A stretch of DNA of 35,466 nt from Pseudomonadota bacterium (GTDB lineage Bacteria > Desulfobacterota > Desulfuromonadia > Geobacterales > Pseudopelobacteraceae), in NCBI GenBank assembly GCA_019352135.1, contig JABBNX010000017.1, forward strand, positions 1 through 35,466. Direction: 5' to 3'. The notes beneath the pieces are model-generated. The model ran no database searches, was not told the DNA's origin, and saw nothing but the letters and a program-made list of their open reading frames with translations. This document shows, piece by piece, positions 25,178-33,863 of the stretch (its first letter is position 1; each line of letters opens with the position of its first letter). The position numbers and the translations under genes are program-made.

Positions 25178-25263
25178 TTAACACAGAGGCACTGAGGCAG
25201 AGAGAAGATCAAACTCTTTTTTCTTTATGCTTTCTCTGTGAACTCTGTGCCTCCGTGTTTAAT
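25178..25263. repeat. Long imperfect inverted repeat in the nifH-nifD gap
   Basis: The arms (about 25178-25206 and 25232-25263) pair over 13 contiguous positions at the base (AACACGGAGGCAC against GTGCCTCTGTGTT on the minus strand, one G-U) and again near the tip (AGAGAA / TTCTCT). It resembles the dispersed ACACAGAGGCAC-type palindromes found in many bacterial genomes. In the message it would form a large hairpin between nifH and nifD. Confidence 0.75.
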
Positions 25264-25269
25264 AGTTTT

Positions 25270-26295
<1,026 letters not shown>

Positions 26296-26463
26296 TTAAA
26301 TAAATTAATAATTGAATTATTCAGGTCGGTTATATCATCTCACTCCGTATGATGCCGCTCGTAAACCAGGAAGGAATTGCGTGGTGGCACATCGCAGCTG
26401 ATTAAAAAAAAGGCAGGCGAGTGATTCTATGAAAGCAAAACAGAGACGTAAATGTCAGCAGTG

Positions 26464-26740
26464 TCATTTTTTCAGCGCTCCCTCCAACGCCACCGCCACA
26501 GCAACCGACGCACCCACCATCGGGTTGTTACCCATACCGATGAAGCCCATCATCTCCACATGTGCCGGGACAGATGACGAACCAGCAAATTGGGCGTCTG
26601 AGTGCATCCGACCCATGGTGTCAGTCATTCCGTATGAAGCTGGTCCTGCTCCCATGTTGTCCGGGTGCAGGGTACGTCCGGTTCCGCCACCTGAAGCGAC
26701 GGAGAAGTATTTTTCCTGATAAGATAGGCTGGATGCCCTT
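26464..26740 (-). pseudogene. Remnant of GGGtGRT family gene
   Basis: The C-terminal part is well preserved: KYFSVASGGGTGRTLHPDN, then GAGPASYGMTDTMGRMHSDA, QFAGSSSVPAHVEMMG and NNPMVGASVAVAVALEG to a stop at 26464. The name-giving GGGTGRT motif is intact. Upstream of about 26725 only a short piece of the N-terminal region (DVYAIVKGIQPI) remains, in another frame; roughly 200 or more central residues are missing. It therefore cannot make the normal protein of about 330 residues. The function of GGGtGRT proteins is unknown; the gene is typically adjacent to a NifU-like scaffold gene, as was once the case here. Confidence 0.8.
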
Positions 26741-27129
26741 GACGATAGCGTAGACGTCGGTCCCCTTGTGAATCATCTCCATCATCCTGCCCAGATGGAC
26801 GAACTCGTAGCCGATCACCTCATCGTTGTCATCCAGGGCCAGGCGCGTGACGTACCCCTCAGCCATTTCGAGATAGCGGACGCCTTTAGCTGACGTGCCA
26901 TACATGGTTCCCACCTGACTGCATAACCCCTTGCCCAAGTTTTCAAGACCAGCGCCGATGGGCAGGCCCCCTGCTGTGGTGCGCACCACCCCACGCCGTG
27001 GGTAAGACCGGCAATGTCCTTGATCTCCTTGGCCTGAACCCAGCGCCCTTCCTGCGGGATCGGCGCGTGGCCATGGTTCGGTCCCTTGGCCACGCAGGTC
27101 ATACTTTCCACTTCTGACGAATAGATCAT
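26741..27129 (-). pseudogene. Remnant of NifU-like iron-sulfur scaffold gene
   Basis: The start is intact (ATG at 27129, GGGAGG 6 bases upstream): MIYSSEVESMTCVAKGPNHG, then the segment up to GVGWCAPQQGAC. At 26963-26972 the reading jumps, in a different frame, to GGLPIGAGLENLGKG, SQVGTMYGTSAKGVRYLEMA and EVIGYEFVHLGRMMEMIHKG. The family normally has about 80 residues between these two blocks, including cluster-binding cysteines. After MIHKG the sequence passes directly into the N-terminal part of the GGGtGRT gene. Iron-sulfur scaffolds of this kind are probably for cluster assembly. This copy is inactive. Confidence 0.8.
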
Positions 27130-27172
27130 TCGCAACCTCCCATACTTATTTTACGGCTATTTCCGTCTGAAA

Positions 27173-27862
27173 TTATAGCGCCCTTTCCGGCGATGTCACC
27201 CGTGGCTCGGCATCCAGTCGCAGTAATGAAGCCAACACCATGGCGGTCAGGTAGACGAAGCCGGCACTCCAGATCACGTCCGTCACAAAGTGCCCGCCCT
27301 GGATGACACGTGCCACCCCCATGACACAGCCGTACAAGATGCCGCCCCATAGCCAGAGCAGGGCCTGACGGTGACGTTTCTTTCCACGCAGGATGAAATA
27401 TGGTGCGGACAGGTAAAAGGCAACCGTCGGATGTCCGGCAGGAAATGACGCGTTTCTTGGCGCAGGCCCCGGTTGCCAGGGCTGGTGAAAGGCCATGCTT
27501 CCTCCGAACATATCTACATCCCGTGGACGAGGCCTGCCCCAGTGGTCCTTGAATACGGCATTGGCGAGAATGCCGGGGGCAATGATGAGGAGCAGGGCCA
27601 CAAAAAGGGCCTGGCGCCGGAATTGGGCGAGGGATTGTTTGAAAAACCCTGCTATAACGAGCAAAAGAGCTACTGCCCCCATGGCAAACGCCGGGTATTC
27701 ACCGAAGCGATACAGAAACCACCATGGTTGCAATTTCCCAATGGGGAAGCCCACACCGGGTTGGTAAAAGAGGCTTGTTGCCCTGATGTCTGCATCGGTT
27801 AGTACACAAAGTGCTGTTGCTGCTATCAGGGTGAACAACAGGATAAAAAAAGACTTTCTCAT
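27173..27862 (-). CDS. PAP2-superfamily membrane phosphatase
   Basis: 229 residues, with about five to six membrane segments beginning at FFILLFTLIAATALCVL. The three PAP2 (phosphatidic acid phosphatase type 2) motifs are visible: KDHWGRPRP, FPAGHP (Ala where many have Ser) and GVARVIQGGHFVTDV with its catalytic His. Such enzymes remove phosphate from lipid phosphates, undecaprenyl diphosphate or lipid A; the substrate here cannot be told. The ATG at 27862 has AAGGAG 10 bases upstream; a TTG at 27871 is too close to that site. It lies 28 bases after the HAD gene on the same strand and is the last intact gene of the run before the pseudogenes near nifH. Confidence 0.88.
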   Translation of the reverse strand: MRKSFFILLFTLIAATALCVLTDADIRATSLFYQPGVGFPIGKLQPWWFLYRFGEYPAFAMGAVALLLVIAGFFKQSLAQFRRQALFVALLLIIAPGILANAVFKDHWGRPRPRDVDMFGGSMAFHQPWQPGPAPRNASFPAGHPTVAFYLSAPYFILRGKKRHRQALLWLWGGILYGCVMGVARVIQGGHFVTDVIWSAGFVYLTAMVLASLLRLDAEPRVTSPERAL

Positions 27863-27890
27863 CTCAGACAATCTCCTTGTAAGCCGGAAC

Positions 27891-28361
27891 CTATGCCTTC
27901 AGGGTCGCGACGATTCGTTGCGGATTTAACAACAGTGACAAGCCATCATGGATACTGTGTACAAGGATATCGGCGTTAAGCACGGCATCCATCGCGCATC
28001 CTTCTCCTTCAATTACGGTGATTCCCAGTCGCGCCACCTTGAGCATACGTCGGTCATTGACACCGTTACCTATGGCAACAACCCGGTCAGCATTTAAGGC
28101 CAGAACGTACTGTTCCTTCTGCACATCAAGATTTTCTCCCGTCAAAACGGTCACCGTGCAGGAACACCCGGCCAGTTCCTCGCATACCCGACCAAAAGTA
28201 TCCGCCGTGACAACATGGATTGTCAGCGAAGCGGCAAGCTGGTCGATAAGCTCGACTACACCAGGCAACAGGCGACCATCCACAGAAAGGGTGCCGGTGA
28301 AGTCACAGGCGAGATGTTCAAATTTCAGTTTGCCGAAGCTGGAAATATTAATTTCGAGCAT
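27891..28361 (-). CDS. HAD-superfamily protein, soluble P-type-ATPase-like
   Basis: 156 residues with the haloacid-dehalogenase motifs in order: LACDFTGTLSVDG (motif I; the second Asp of DxD is Thr, as in P-type ATPases), VVTADTFG (motif II), and VVAIGNGVNDRRML (motif IV, resembling the GDGxND hinge). It looks like the stand-alone phosphorylation domain of a P-type ATPase, with no membrane part. Such small proteins occur in Geobacter-type bacteria; substrate and role are unknown. The start at 28361 has AAGGAG 6 bases upstream. It overlaps the MFS gene by 14 bases, so the two are translationally coupled. Confidence 0.8.
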   Translation of the reverse strand: MLEINISSFGKLKFEHLACDFTGTLSVDGRLLPGVVELIDQLAASLTIHVVTADTFGRVCEELAGCSCTVTVLTGENLDVQKEQYVLALNADRVVAIGNGVNDRRMLKVARLGITVIEGEGCAMDAVLNADILVHSIHDGLSLLLNPQRIVATLKA

Positions 28362-29619
28362 GTCGATCTCCTTCGTGTAGTTTCGTCAGTTTAGCTTTTA
28401 TACCTCTAACCTGGGAGGAATCGGCAATATTTGCTTTACCATTTCTGATTAACATAATCAGTACAATGAAGAGAAAGGCCGAGAGTGTCGCCGTCGTAGC
28501 GCCGAAATAGAAAGTTGCCGCCGGTGCAACGCGGTCCCACAGCATCCCGCCGATCAGGCTGGCGGGGAGCGCGGCAACCCCAACAGCAGTAGCGTATACG
28601 CCGAAGGCGGTCGCCTTGAAATCAGGTGGAATGATGGTGGCTAAAAAGGCCTTTTGTATTCCCTCGGTCAGTCCCATAAACACTCCATACAGACTGAACA
28701 GCACCCAGATGGCAGCGCTGCTTTTGGCAACCGCAAAGCCGTAGTAGAGACAAGCAAACAGCACAAATCCCAACAGGATGAGCCGCTTCTTGCCGTATTT
28801 ATCCGCTGCTATTCCTGCCGGAATTGATGACAGCGTGTAGACAAAATTGAACAGCAGGTAGACAGCCGGAATCATGACCGTCGGGATGCCGACCTGTTCA
28901 GCTCGCAGAATGAGGAAGGCGTCGCTGGAGTTGCCGAGGGCGAATAGTGTTGCTATCACGATGAAGAATTTAACCTTCCAGTCGAAGTGCTTGAGAGTGA
29001 GGCGGGGTCGTTCAGCAGTGGCAATAGCAGCCCTTTTCTTTTCCTTGATGAACCGAGCAATGATGAAAACGGCAATGGCCCCCGGTATCATGGAAAGCCA
29101 AAAAACCAGCTTGTAGTTGTTGTTGTAAAGCTGCAGCAAAATGAGGGCAATTGCAGGGCCGATTACCGCCCCCATGGTATCCATGGAACGGTGAAAACTG
29201 AAGGCACGGGCCAGATGAGTCGTTTCCGTGGATTCGGCAATGATGGCGTCTCTGGGCGCGGTGCGAATACCTTTGCCCAGACGGTCCACGAAGCGTGAAG
29301 CCAAGACTTGTTGCCATGCCCCGGCCAGAGCGATGATCGGACGGCTCAAGGTCGATATGGCATAACCGGCGATCATCAGGTTTTTGCGCTGCCCGATCCG
29401 GTCGGATAACCAGCCGGAAAAGACCTTGAGCAGGCTGGCTGTCGATTCGGCAATCCCCTCGATAAGGCCGATCATGGACTTGTTGACCCCCAGCACGTTG
29501 GCCAGGAAGAGCGGCACCAGCGGATAGATCATCTCGGTACTCACGTCCATGAAGAAGCTGACCAGTCCAGTGAAGAAAACGTTTTTGCTGAAGCCGAAAT
29601 ATTTCTTTTCCTGTTCCAT
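28348..29619 (-). CDS. MFS transporter
   Basis: 423 residues, with about 12 membrane helices. It shows the conserved MFS cytoplasmic loop as GWLSDRIGQRKN, and the family motif RFVDRLGKGIRTAPRDAII. A charged loop (KEKKRA) divides the two halves. The substrate is unknown; the sequence has no clear marker of sugar, drug or metal transport. The start at 29619 has AAAGG 8 bases upstream. The 3' end overlaps the HAD gene by 14 bases, so it is the first gene of an MFS-HAD-PAP2 run. A second MFS transporter with the related RVGKAIRNPPRDAM motif lies at 32648-33832, so the two are probably members of one subfamily. Confidence 0.88.
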   Translation of the reverse strand: MEQEKKYFGFSKNVFFTGLVSFFMDVSTEMIYPLVPLFLANVLGVNKSMIGLIEGIAESTASLLKVFSGWLSDRIGQRKNLMIAGYAISTLSRPIIALAGAWQQVLASRFVDRLGKGIRTAPRDAIIAESTETTHLARAFSFHRSMDTMGAVIGPAIALILLQLYNNNYKLVFWLSMIPGAIAVFIIARFIKEKKRAAIATAERPRLTLKHFDWKVKFFIVIATLFALGNSSDAFLILRAEQVGIPTVMIPAVYLLFNFVYTLSSIPAGIAADKYGKKRLILLGFVLFACLYYGFAVAKSSAAIWVLFSLYGVFMGLTEGIQKAFLATIIPPDFKATAFGVYATAVGVAALPASLIGGMLWDRVAPAATFYFGATTATLSAFLFIVLIMLIRNGKANIADSSQVRGIKAKLTKLHEGDRHARN

Positions 29620-29671
29620 CTTTGAACCTTTCGTTCAGGGCTTACGTCGTTATCGACTAAAACTGATCTTC

Positions 29672-30958
29672 CTACCTTCCAATGCTGCAATACGCTCCCT
29701 TTCCTGCATAACGGGCCGCCTTGCCAAGTTCCCGCTCTATCTGAAGCAAACGATTGTACTTGGCCAGCCGTTCTGAGCGGCAGGGAGCACCGGTCTTGAT
29801 CATGCCGGTCAGCCTCCCTACGCAAAGGTCGGCGATGGTGGTATCCTCTGTCTCTCCACTCCGGTGGGAGATCATAGCGGTAAATCCCGCCTTTTGAGTC
29901 ATCTCGATGGCGGCCAGGGTTTCTGTGACACTGCCGATTTGGTTCAGTTTGATGAGCACCGAGTTGAAACAGTGTTCGTTGATGCCCCGGTTGATGAGTT
30001 CGGTATTAGTAACCGTCAGGTCGTCGGCGGTGATTTGAATTTTTCCGCCGAGCCGGGAATGGAGAGCCGGCCAGGCGGCCCAGTCATTCTCATCCAGGCC
30101 GTCCTCTATGCAGATGATCGGATAGGCGGCGACAAGATGTTCCAGGTAGCCGATCAGGTCGTATGGTGTGAGTGACTCTCCGAGAGACGTCAGGAAGTAT
30201 TGCCCTTCTTTGCAAAAATTGCTCGCAGCCAGATCGATAGCGATAAAAACATCCTCACCAGGCCGGTAACCGGCCATCTCCACCGCCTCAATGATCAGTT
30301 TGAGCGGTTCCTCATTATCCGCAAGGTTGGGGGCAAAACCACCCTCATCCCCAATTGCAGTGGAGTGACCTCTTTTGTGCAAGAGAACCTTCAGGGTCTG
30401 GTAAACCTCGGCTGCACAGCGCATCGCCTCGGCAAACGTAGGAAGTCCGGCAGGTACAAGCATGTACTCCTGAAAGTCTACGTTGTTGTCGGCATGCGCG
30501 CCGCCATTGAGGATATTCAGCATCGGAACCGGCAGGAGATCGGCACCTGCTCCACCCAGATAGCGATAAAGGGGCAGGCCGGAACAACGGGCACCGGCGT
30601 CCAGAGCTGCAAGCGAAACCCCAAGTATCGCGTTGGCGCCGAGTTGCTCCTTGTTCTTGGTTCCGTCCAGCTCCAGCATCGTCTTATCAATAGTCCCCTG
30701 ATCGCGACAATCCATTCCCCGCACCGCGTCTTGAATTTCGCCTCCCACATTGCCACACGCCTTTAGGACTCCCTTGCCCATGAAGCGCTTCGGATCTCCA
30801 TCGCGCAGTTCGCATGCCTCGCGCTCACCGGTGGACGCACCAGAAGGAACCGCGGCGATCCCAACGATACCGCTTTCTGTCGTGACTGATACCCTCAGGG
30901 TCGGGTTGCCTCGTGAATCGAGAATCTCCATGGCCTCAATTTTTTCTATTCTTGACAT
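29672..30958 (-). CDS. eno: Enolase (phosphopyruvate hydratase)
   Basis: Enolase interconverts 2-phosphoglycerate and phosphoenolpyruvate in glycolysis and gluconeogenesis. The product is 428 residues, normal length. Visible landmarks are [10 protein letters not shown] at the N-terminus, PSGASTG with the mobile-loop Ser, [26 protein letters not shown], and the C-terminal signature [11 protein letters not shown] followed by [11 protein letters not shown]. The catalytic Glu, Lys (LIKLNQIG) and metal ligands appear present. Several usually fixed segments vary: AIDLAASNF for ALDCAASEF, ITADDL for [13 protein letters not shown] for GSLSRSER. The divergence suggests a second, accessory enolase, though a main copy elsewhere cannot be seen. 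The start has AAAGGAG just before it. It sits between fetB and an MFS gene. Confidence 0.93.
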   Translation of the reverse strand: MSRIEKIEAMEILDSRGNPTLRVSVTTESGIVGIAAVPSGASTGEREACELRDGDPKRFMGKGVLKACGNVGGEIQDAVRGMDCRDQGTIDKTMLELDGTKNKEQLGANAILGVSLAALDAGARCSGLPLYRYLGGAGADLLPVPMLNILNGGAHADNNVDFQEYMLVPAGLPTFAEAMRCAAEVYQTLKVLLHKRGHSTAIGDEGGFAPNLADNEEPLKLIIEAVEMAGYRPGEDVFIAIDLAASNFCKEGQYFLTSLGESLTPYDLIGYLEHLVAAYPIICIEDGLDENDWAAWPALHSRLGGKIQITADDLTVTNTELINRGINEHCFNSVLIKLNQIGSVTETLAAIEMTQKAGFTAMISHRSGETEDTTIADLCVGRLTGMIKTGAPCRSERLAKYNRLLQIERELGKAARYAGKGAYCSIGR

Positions 30959-31010
30959 ACATTTCTCCTTTTTATTGTGGTCTTACGTTTGTTAAACCTC
31001 TTCCGCCCTC

Positions 31011-31802
31011 TCAATCTTGCCGTTCCCGCAGTTGATGCGCCGAGGTAAAATAGCTTCGATACCCTTGAAGAAGTATAAGATATGCCGTTATGGCAACCGC
31101 ACCGGTGATGGCGCACATGATGGCGATCTGGTAGCGTACTGCGACCGCCGGTGCGGTCCCGGAAAGGATCTGTCCGGTCATCATGCCGGGAAGGGCGACG
31201 ATTCCCATGGCCGCCATGGTATTAATGGTCGGAATGAGCGCGGCACGGAAGGCGTTGCGTACTGCGGTTTCAGATGACTGCCGGGCTGTGGCGCCCAGAC
31301 ATATGGCTGTCTCAATCTCTTCCCGCCTTTCCCTGATTTCCGCAGCCAACCTCTCCGCTGCGAGGCTTGCTCCATTCATTGAATTGCCGATGATCATCCC
31401 CGCAAGTGGAATAAGGTAACGGGGATCGTACCAAGGGGCATACCCGACCACAAGAGAGCAGAACAGGAAGGTCACCGCGCTGCAACCGATAAAAATGGAA
31501 CTCCCCATTATGCGGTAAAATCCAGGCATCTTGAGGCGAATGCGCGAACCCATTACCTGCAACGAAAAGCCGGCCATGATGACAAGTATCATGACCACCG
31601 GCAGTGGGGTGTTGATGGTGAAGACAGCATCGAGAAGGTAACCGACCGCAAGAAGCTGTAGACCCATTCGAACTGATGCCCACAACATCTGCCGCGCCTC
31701 TCCGGCCCGTAACAGGTATGCAAGACCCGTGGCCAGAAGAATCAGCCCATAGGCCAGCGCCAGATTCATAAGAGTCAGGTGTATCACACCCTGGTCATGC
31801 AT
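31011..31802 (-). CDS. fetB: FetB-type ABC exporter permease (UPF0014 family)
   Basis: 263 residues with about six to seven membrane helices. Family landmarks: LRMGLQL-like segment (VRMGLQLLAVGYLLD), the GMIIGNSMNGASLAAERL motif, ETAICLGATARQSS, and IVALPGMMTGQILSGT. In E. coli FetAB exports iron and increases resistance to oxidative stress; other members may move different ions. A longer frame reaches 31835, but the ATG at 31802 has AAGGAG upstream and starts within the end of the fetA gene (8-base overlap), so the two are translationally coupled as in known fetAB operons. Iron handling would suit a cell loaded with nitrogenase, but no specific link is seen. Confidence 0.88.
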   Translation of the reverse strand: MHDQGVIHLTLMNLALAYGLILLATGLAYLLRAGEARQMLWASVRMGLQLLAVGYLLDAVFTINTPLPVVMILVIMAGFSLQVMGSRIRLKMPGFYRIMGSSIFIGCSAVTFLFCSLVVGYAPWYDPRYLIPLAGMIIGNSMNGASLAAERLAAEIRERREEIETAICLGATARQSSETAVRNAFRAALIPTINTMAAMGIVALPGMMTGQILSGTAPAVAVRYQIAIMCAITGAVAITAYLILLQGYRSYFTSAHQLRERQD

Positions 31803-32589
31803 GGCTCTCTCCTTCCCTGTCCTCGGGCTCGGCAAGAAATCGCCTGAGTTCAGAGCTTGCGGGACTGGTCAGGAGATCGTTCGGACGCCCCGTTTCATGG
31901 ATGCGAGCTCCTTCGAGGTAGATGAGGTGATCGGCAATCTTGCCTGCCAACCTGAGATCGTGGGTAACGAGGATTACGCTCAGATGCTGCAACGAGCAGA
32001 TTTCGCGGAAAGTAGCGGCAAGCCGGTCGCCGGTTGGCCGGTCAAGAGCACTGGTAGGCTCGTCGAGAAGGAGAACAGAGGGCTCGGTGATCAGGGCGCG
32101 GGCGAGATTAACCCGTTGTTGTTCGCCAACAGAGAGGGTCCGGGCGTCCCGGCCCAGGAGGTCGGACGACAGGCGAACCAGTTCCATGACGCGACGCACC
32201 TCTTGGCCCTCGACAGCCGGCAGCGGCTCGTTGCGGAAGAGAAAAGGCCGCTGCAGGTTTTCGAGGACCGTTCCCTCGAACATGAACGGTTTCTGCAATA
32301 CCATGGCGACTCGCTGGCGCAGCTTGAGTGGGTCGAGGCGCATTATATCCTCTTGCTCCAGGAGAATCTTGCCGGTAGTCGGGTCTTCAAGGCGGTTGAT
32401 GAGCCTGATGAGAGAACTCTTTCCTCCTCCCGAAGGGCCGACGATGGCGGTAATCTCGCCTTGACGAGCAAAGAAAGAGATATCCGTCAGGATCGTCGAT
32501 TCCTTCCGCTGCCGGTCATAACGGAGCAAGTCAACGTGCTCGACACTCACCATAATGGGGTTTTCCCCTATTGTCTTTTCAACCATCAT
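31795..32589 (-). CDS. fetA: FetA-type ABC transporter ATP-binding protein
   Basis: 264 residues. It has Walker A GPSGGGKSS (51-59), a Q loop in VLQKPFMFEG, signature LSVGEQQRVNLARAL, Walker B LLLDEPTSALD and the switch His in VTHDLR. The gene lies directly upstream of, and overlaps, the fetB-type permease gene, so the two form one transporter. By the family, it powers iron (or other metal) export across the inner membrane. The start is uncertain between ATG codons at 32589 and 32586; only a weak GGTGGTGA ribosome site is present. A third ATG (32553), before VSVEHVDLL, would also leave an intact ATPase. Confidence 0.87.
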   Translation of the reverse strand: MMVEKTIGENPIMVSVEHVDLLRYDRQRKESTILTDISFFARQGEITAIVGPSGGGKSSLIRLINRLEDPTTGKILLEQEDIMRLDPLKLRQRVAMVLQKPFMFEGTVLENLQRPFLFRNEPLPAVEGQEVRRVMELVRLSSDLLGRDARTLSVGEQQRVNLARALITEPSVLLLDEPTSALDRPTGDRLAATFREICSLQHLSVILVTHDLRLAGKIADHLIYLEGARIHETGRPNDLLTSPASSELRRFLAEPEDREGESHA

Positions 32590-32647
32590 ACGTTCACCAC
32601 CACTGCTGGCTCACCTCAATCTATTCAATAATCATTGCGTAACGCCC

Positions 32648-33832
32648 TCAGGATGCTCTTCTGAACACGCCGTACTGCCGCCGCACCACGAAAAAAACCG
32701 GAATGGCCGCGAGTTGCAGGACTACGCAAAAACCAATCACGGCCGGAATTGACCGGTCATAAAGGAACCCGATGGCGGCACTCCCCAGAAACCAGAACAG
32801 ACCGTAGCCTGCGGTGAAAAGTCCATAAGCCGAAGCTCGCCGTTGCGGCGGAACCATCGGCGCAACGGCAGCAGGAATGATCGATTCATGAACTCCCATA
32901 CCGAGCCCCCATACTGCGGCACCGGCCAGGGCGGCCCAAAAGCCGCCGAGAAACACCAGCGGCGCAAACAGCGCGGAGATCAATGTTAACGGAATGAGCA
33001 TAGCTATTCCAAACCGGTCGAACAGCCGCCCAAACACCAGCGAACCGGTGCCGCTCACGGCCATGGCAATGGCGTAGGCAATGGGAATCCAGTGCGGCGA
33101 CACGGTCGAGGTCTTTTGAAAATGATAGGCTATGAGCGGGAAATCCGCGAATCCCGCCGCCACCAGGCCCGCCCCCACCAGGTAAACCCAAAAAATACGC
33201 GGCAATCCTTTTGTCTGCACGTTCGGCGGCTCAGTTTCCATCTCCTCCGGATGCGGGTAGAGACGGCGGGCAATAAGGAGCAGACTGAGACAGATGATAC
33301 CAGGCACAAGCAATGCGGCAAAAGCGAAACGATACTCGCCTCGCAGGGCCAAAATTGCGGCCACGGCCAGCGGACCGAACAGAGCGCCGAATTGATCCAG
33401 CGATTCGTGCACGCCGAAGGCCCAGCCGTAGCCGATCTCCTTGGCGGCGTGGGAGAGCATCGCGTCACGCGGGGGGTTGCGGATCGCCTTGCCGACCCGT
33501 TCGAGGATGATCAGCGCCGCGACCGCCGGCCAGCTGTCCACCAATGCAAGCGCTGGCACAGAAAACATCTGAATGACATAACCAAAAATCGTGATCGGCC
33601 AAAACTTGCCGGTAAAATCGGCCAAGCGGCCCGAAACAAGGCGCAGGCTGTAGCCGGCCAGTTCGCCAAAACCGGTGACAATCCCTACCGCCGTGGCGCT
33701 GGCCGACATGAGAGCGAGGTACGGGCCGAGGATGCTCCGCGAGCCTTCATAGGTGAAATCCGCAAAGAAACTGAGCACGCCAATCATCAAGACAAACTTC
33801 ATCGGAGAGGATTGTTTTGGTGCCGTTTGCAT
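32648..33832 (-). CDS. MFS transporter
   Basis: 394 residues, with about 12 membrane helices, beginning FVLMIGVLSFFADFTYEGSRS. The family segment LERVGKAIRNPPRDAMLS and the downstream GVHESLDQFGALFGPL are visible, placing it near the other MFS transporter of this window (28348-29619), with clear divergence elsewhere. The substrate is unknown. A longer frame reaches 33895, but the ATG at 33832 has AAAGGA 6 bases upstream and fits the family start. It begins 31 bases after the MutS-like gene on the same strand and ends about 60 bases before fetA. Confidence 0.88.
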   Translation of the reverse strand: MQTAPKQSSPMKFVLMIGVLSFFADFTYEGSRSILGPYLALMSASATAVGIVTGFGELAGYSLRLVSGRLADFTGKFWPITIFGYVIQMFSVPALALVDSWPAVAALIILERVGKAIRNPPRDAMLSHAAKEIGYGWAFGVHESLDQFGALFGPLAVAAILALRGEYRFAFAALLVPGIICLSLLLIARRLYPHPEEMETEPPNVQTKGLPRIFWVYLVGAGLVAAGFADFPLIAYHFQKTSTVSPHWIPIAYAIAMAVSGTGSLVFGRLFDRFGIAMLIPLTLISALFAPLVFLGGFWAALAGAAVWGLGMGVHESIIPAAVAPMVPPQRRASAYGLFTAGYGLFWFLGSAAIGFLYDRSIPAVIGFCVVLQLAAIPVFFVVRRQYGVFRRAS

Positions 33833-33863
33833 AGTTTTTCCTTTCAGTTCAACTCGTCTCAGG

